Assembly: GCA_950295325.1 (NCBI GenBank)
Contig: OX485806.1
Span: 28,706,001 to 28,770,000, forward strand
Direction: 5' to 3'
DNA from: Polytrichum commune
Lineage: Eukaryota > Streptophyta > Polytrichopsida > Polytrichales > Polytrichaceae
DNA: 64,000 bases
Every line of letters begins with the position of its first letter. Position 1 is the stretch's first letter. The translations under genes and the position numbers were made by a program. A model generated the notes under the pieces. The model was given only the letters and a program-made list of their open reading frames with translations, had not been told where the DNA came from and ran no database searches. Shown here one piece after another: positions 61,098 to 64,000 of the stretch.

Positions 61098-63350
61098 AGA
61101 TCTTAGTACTTGGGATCAATTCCTTCACTGTATGTGGGTCTTTCTATTTGATAAGTAAGGATACCTCACAATTTTGTCCATCTCACTTAAATGGCCATCT
61201 TATTGTGGATAATCTGTCATTGCATAATGTGTTCCCAGTTAATTTATGTTCAATTAGATTACCCTCGTGCAAAATATATCATCGTCTTGCCTGGGTCTGA
61301 CATGTTGGGTCGTTTTTGACTATAGTATGCTAGTTACATTAATCAGTAAACATTGTTTGCACGATACTTTGGCGTAATATGTGAATATCTCCTGGCAGTT
61401 AGTCAAATGTTGACAGCATTGTGGCATTGTTTCTTGTACCTTCACGAGCTTTTGGTTTCTCGGCCTGTTCTCTGCAAGGCAAGTATTGACTAGTTCAAGC
61501 CAGTTGCTGCATGTATCAGAGAATTATTTTAGGCCCATAGTTTCTCTATGGGAGCATTTTTCCATCACTGGGCCTTGGAATGCACGGGACATTGCATGGA
61601 TCATTGCCCAGATGTCAATTAGCTTGTCAACCTGTTGATGATCCAAGGTTAGTATGATGGTCTAAGGTGGAGCAATGTCCTCTGAAGTAAAATCTGTGCA
61701 AGGCGACCTAACCTACGATCCATAGGGTTGAAGGTTGTACACTCATTTGGAGAATGCACAAATTATTGTGCGGGAAATGCTTCATTGAGGTTCATTTGCG
61801 CGTATCTGTCAGATCGAGATAGAGCATGGGAATCTTACTGCGAGTTTTGCGATTATGTAGGATTACCATAACTCATTTACATCCAGGTATGCCACCATCA
61901 CTAGGTTGCAATCTGGCAAAACAAGGGTTCACTTGCATCGTATGACAGGGCGACTGTTCATGGGTTTGTGGCAAGAAACCAGTCATAGCTTTACTTCGCT
62001 TTAGAATTCGCTCCCTTGGTTTCAGGATCAGCGATTTTGCGACTGTATGTCCGTTGTTAAAATGTATGTAGATTTGCTGTACCTTCATGACTTCATGGTT
62101 TATTCACAAGTTGGAGATTTGCTGACCTCTCATTTTAAACTTCATGAAGATATTCTAGGGATAAAAATCCTACTGTTTCCAAGTTCAAACAGTTACATGT
62201 TGTGTGATCTTGTGTGATCTTCTAAAATGATCGATAATTTTCCTGAAGTTATGAAGGTAAACAGGTCATTTGTCAAACTCAACTGTTTCGACTGTAAGTA
62301 GCGATCGGTTCTCTCCGTTCAATGGCATAATTAAGTCACCTTGGCCAACTATGTTTTTCTCAGTCCTAAGCACTCCAGAGGGATTCCATAAGTACCGAGA
62401 ATTTTACATTCTAAATCAAGATATTCTAGTTTTCAACTGTTAAAGCTATGGCTTTTCCCGAGAGAGTCTAACCCTCCCAGATATATATTACAAATGTAAT
62501 ACTATGGTCAATATGGTCAATTTTGAAGATTCATCTTTCTGCACTTATAACCCAGCTTTGCTTGTTCTTGAGAACTGTGTCCTCCAATCTATACTCGATT
62601 GTGATCATTCACCTTGTTCTCTTGAAAATGTGGATAATCTGTCACTGACGAAACAAAGAATGGTACACAGCCACTCAGATTTTTACTCGAGATGATTATT
62701 TTTCACTACTTTCTGAGCTGGGTTAATGGGGCTTGGATTATTTGTTGCAGCTCAACCCAGAAGAGCTGGGTAAAACGGATACACACGATTGTGAATCTCA
62801 GAAACTGGTGCAATTTTGCTGGAGGTTCTCAACAACTTGGGTAGTGCTTGTCAAGAACATTTCAGCTCTCACGCCTGCCCAAAATCCATTCATTGATTAG
62901 TCACATAGATTTCTTCGTACCAGAAACCCAACAAATTGAACAATAACAAAGAACAGCCTCAAATCTGATGGCAAAGCACACATTTGGATAAAATTTGCCT
63001 TCTTTACCATTAAAGTTTTATACTGCAAAACAGGTGAGTCCTCTATTTTAGAGCACCCATGCTTCACCATGCTTAACACTCTCATACTCTTTACTCATTG
63101 CCCAAACTTTATGGTGATTGGCCATGCCTGGATAGATTTCTACCCTCTCATTGTTTAAAAGCATGGACACTATTGGTCATACACATTTCAGTGCATCAAG
63201 CCATCCACCTTATAGCATACATCATACTTCATACAACTCATCTGAGAACAGGGCATTGCAATGATGGTGTTGTCACTCTCCAAAAGATGGTTGTTCTAAC
63301 TAGGATGGAATAACAGAATGATAAAATATTTACATACTTAAATGGCCATT
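61098..63350. other. Intergenic between RPL15 and the receptor kinase, convergent 3' flanks
   Basis: The first few hundred bases are presumably RPL15 3'UTR and the last part the kinase 3'UTR. Less AT-rich than the middle of the window and free of recognisable MITEs. No gene recognised. Confidence 0.45.
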
Positions 63351-64000
63351 TCAGGCCATTTCAGCCAGACTGTCAGCAGGTGAGGTTGTATTACTCACCC
63401 ACACATCTTGCACAGATGTGGGGGATGCTGGAGGCCACAGTGAGTCTGTCTTTAGCGGCTTCATGTCACTGCTATCAAGTGAATCCAGCTTCTCCAACTT
63501 TCTTTTTGAAGGCAATTCTCCAAAGCCCGCGCGTTGGATCCGTTGAAGCTCTGCAAGGACCTCTCTCATTGTTGGTCGGTCGTCTTTTTCAGACGCGAGA
63601 CATCGAAAAGAAAGTTCAGCGACTTGGTTCACCATCATGTGCATCATGGGCTCCGCGGGAAAGTAGATCTTCAAGTCAGGGTCAATGATTTCGTTCAGAC
63701 ACCCAGACTGTATTTTCGCGACTGCGAGTGAGGCTAGATTGATTTCTTTCCGCTCTCGCGCCATGTCAACAGCTTTCTTCGCAGTCACAAGCTCCATCAA
63801 CACGACGCCGAAGCTGTACACGTCGCTCTTATCTGACAAATGATACGACTCGTGGTAATCAGGGTCCAAATAGCCTGGTGTACCTTGCGGCGCAGTTGAG
63901 ATGTGCGTCATCTCTAAATTCGGCACCAATCGTGAGAGACCAAAATCCGCCATTTTCACCCGAAATTCGTCGTCGAGGAGGATGTTTGTCGTCTTCACAT
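63351..64000 (-). CDS. LRK10L: LRK10L/WAK-like receptor kinase, C-terminal part, gene continues past right edge
   Basis: Plasma-membrane receptor-like kinases of this plant family have an extracellular cysteine-rich (GUB_WAK) domain, which would lie beyond the edge. The visible part begins inside the catalytic loop: the last bases (AT) plus GTG AAG read D-VKTTNILLDDEF, i.e. HRDVKTTN. Then come ADFGLSRL (DFG), THISTAPQGTPGYLDPDY (activation segment), SDKSDVYSFGVVLMEL, INLASLAVAKIQSGCLNEIIDP, ELSFRCLASEKDDRPTM and a tail of about 50 residues ending SLAEMA. TAPQGTPGYLDP and INLASLA...IQ resemble the LRK10L-2/At1g18390 group more than other kinases. The frame runs without interruption to the window edge, so no start is in view. 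GTG at 63998 is an internal Val codon. Confidence 0.9.
   Translation of the reverse strand, partial: VKTTNILLDDEFRVKMADFGLSRLVPNLEMTHISTAPQGTPGYLDPDYHESYHLSDKSDVYSFGVVLMELVTAKKAVDMARERKEINLASLAVAKIQSGCLNEIIDPDLKIYFPAEPMMHMMVNQVAELSFRCLASEKDDRPTMREVLAELQRIQRAGFGELPSKRKLEKLDSLDSSDMKPLKTDSLWPPASPTSVQDVWVSNTTSPADSLAEMA

Noticed and set aside
63996-63998. Start codon of the receptor kinase at 63998
   Set aside because: The codon is GTG, and the preceding bases complete the Asp of the HRD motif. It is internal to the kinase domain.

Overview
The window is nuclear DNA of a land plant. Five protein-coding genes with plant architecture lie at the two ends: many GT-AG introns, a predicted plastid-targeted protein, a plant-specific bHLH and a plant receptor kinase. 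About 40 kb between them is AT-rich and packed with DNA-transposon debris. The bHLH, ABCI6 and EFL1 proteins look seedless-plant-like (bryophyte or lycophyte), but this is an impression from protein wording and I cannot name a species. No gag/pol, reverse transcriptase or integrase frame is visible. The repeat load seen here is cut-and-paste DNA elements and MITEs plus short tandem arrays, and I saw no LTR element.

Left gene block (1-19 kb). On the minus strand, ABCI6/NAP7 (plastid SufC-type ATPase of Fe-S cluster assembly) runs off the left edge with three exons visible. On the plus strand, EFL1 (GTPase that releases eIF6 from 60S subunits) is complete in four exons, 1042 residues. On the minus strand, an LRL/UNE12-type bHLH factor is complete in six exons, 552 residues. 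Intron 1 of EFL1 and intron 1 of the bHLH gene each hold decayed duplicates of their own exon 1 tail. ABCI6 intron 1 and EFL1 intron 3 carry copies of the same foldback element in opposite orientation.

Middle (19-59 kb). No host gene is recognised. Elements with readable ends include: two pogo (Lemi1/Emigrant-like) relics with TA target duplications and transposase remnants; a ~500 bp MITE family in several copies; TAA-flanked MITEs; a hAT-type MITE with a perfect 8-bp duplication that hosts a nested CACTA-like MITE; a second CACTA-like MITE; a 265-295 bp tandem array joined by poly-G runs; and a 160-173 bp tandem array. Several insertions are nested, giving relative ages. Long poly-G/poly-C runs are unusually frequent.

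Right gene block (59-64 kb). RPL15 (eL15) is complete in four exons, 204 residues. The 3' part of an LRK10L/WAK-like receptor kinase on the minus strand runs off the right edge. EFL1 and RPL15 both serve the 60S ribosomal subunit, and each has a telo-box just upstream of its start codon.
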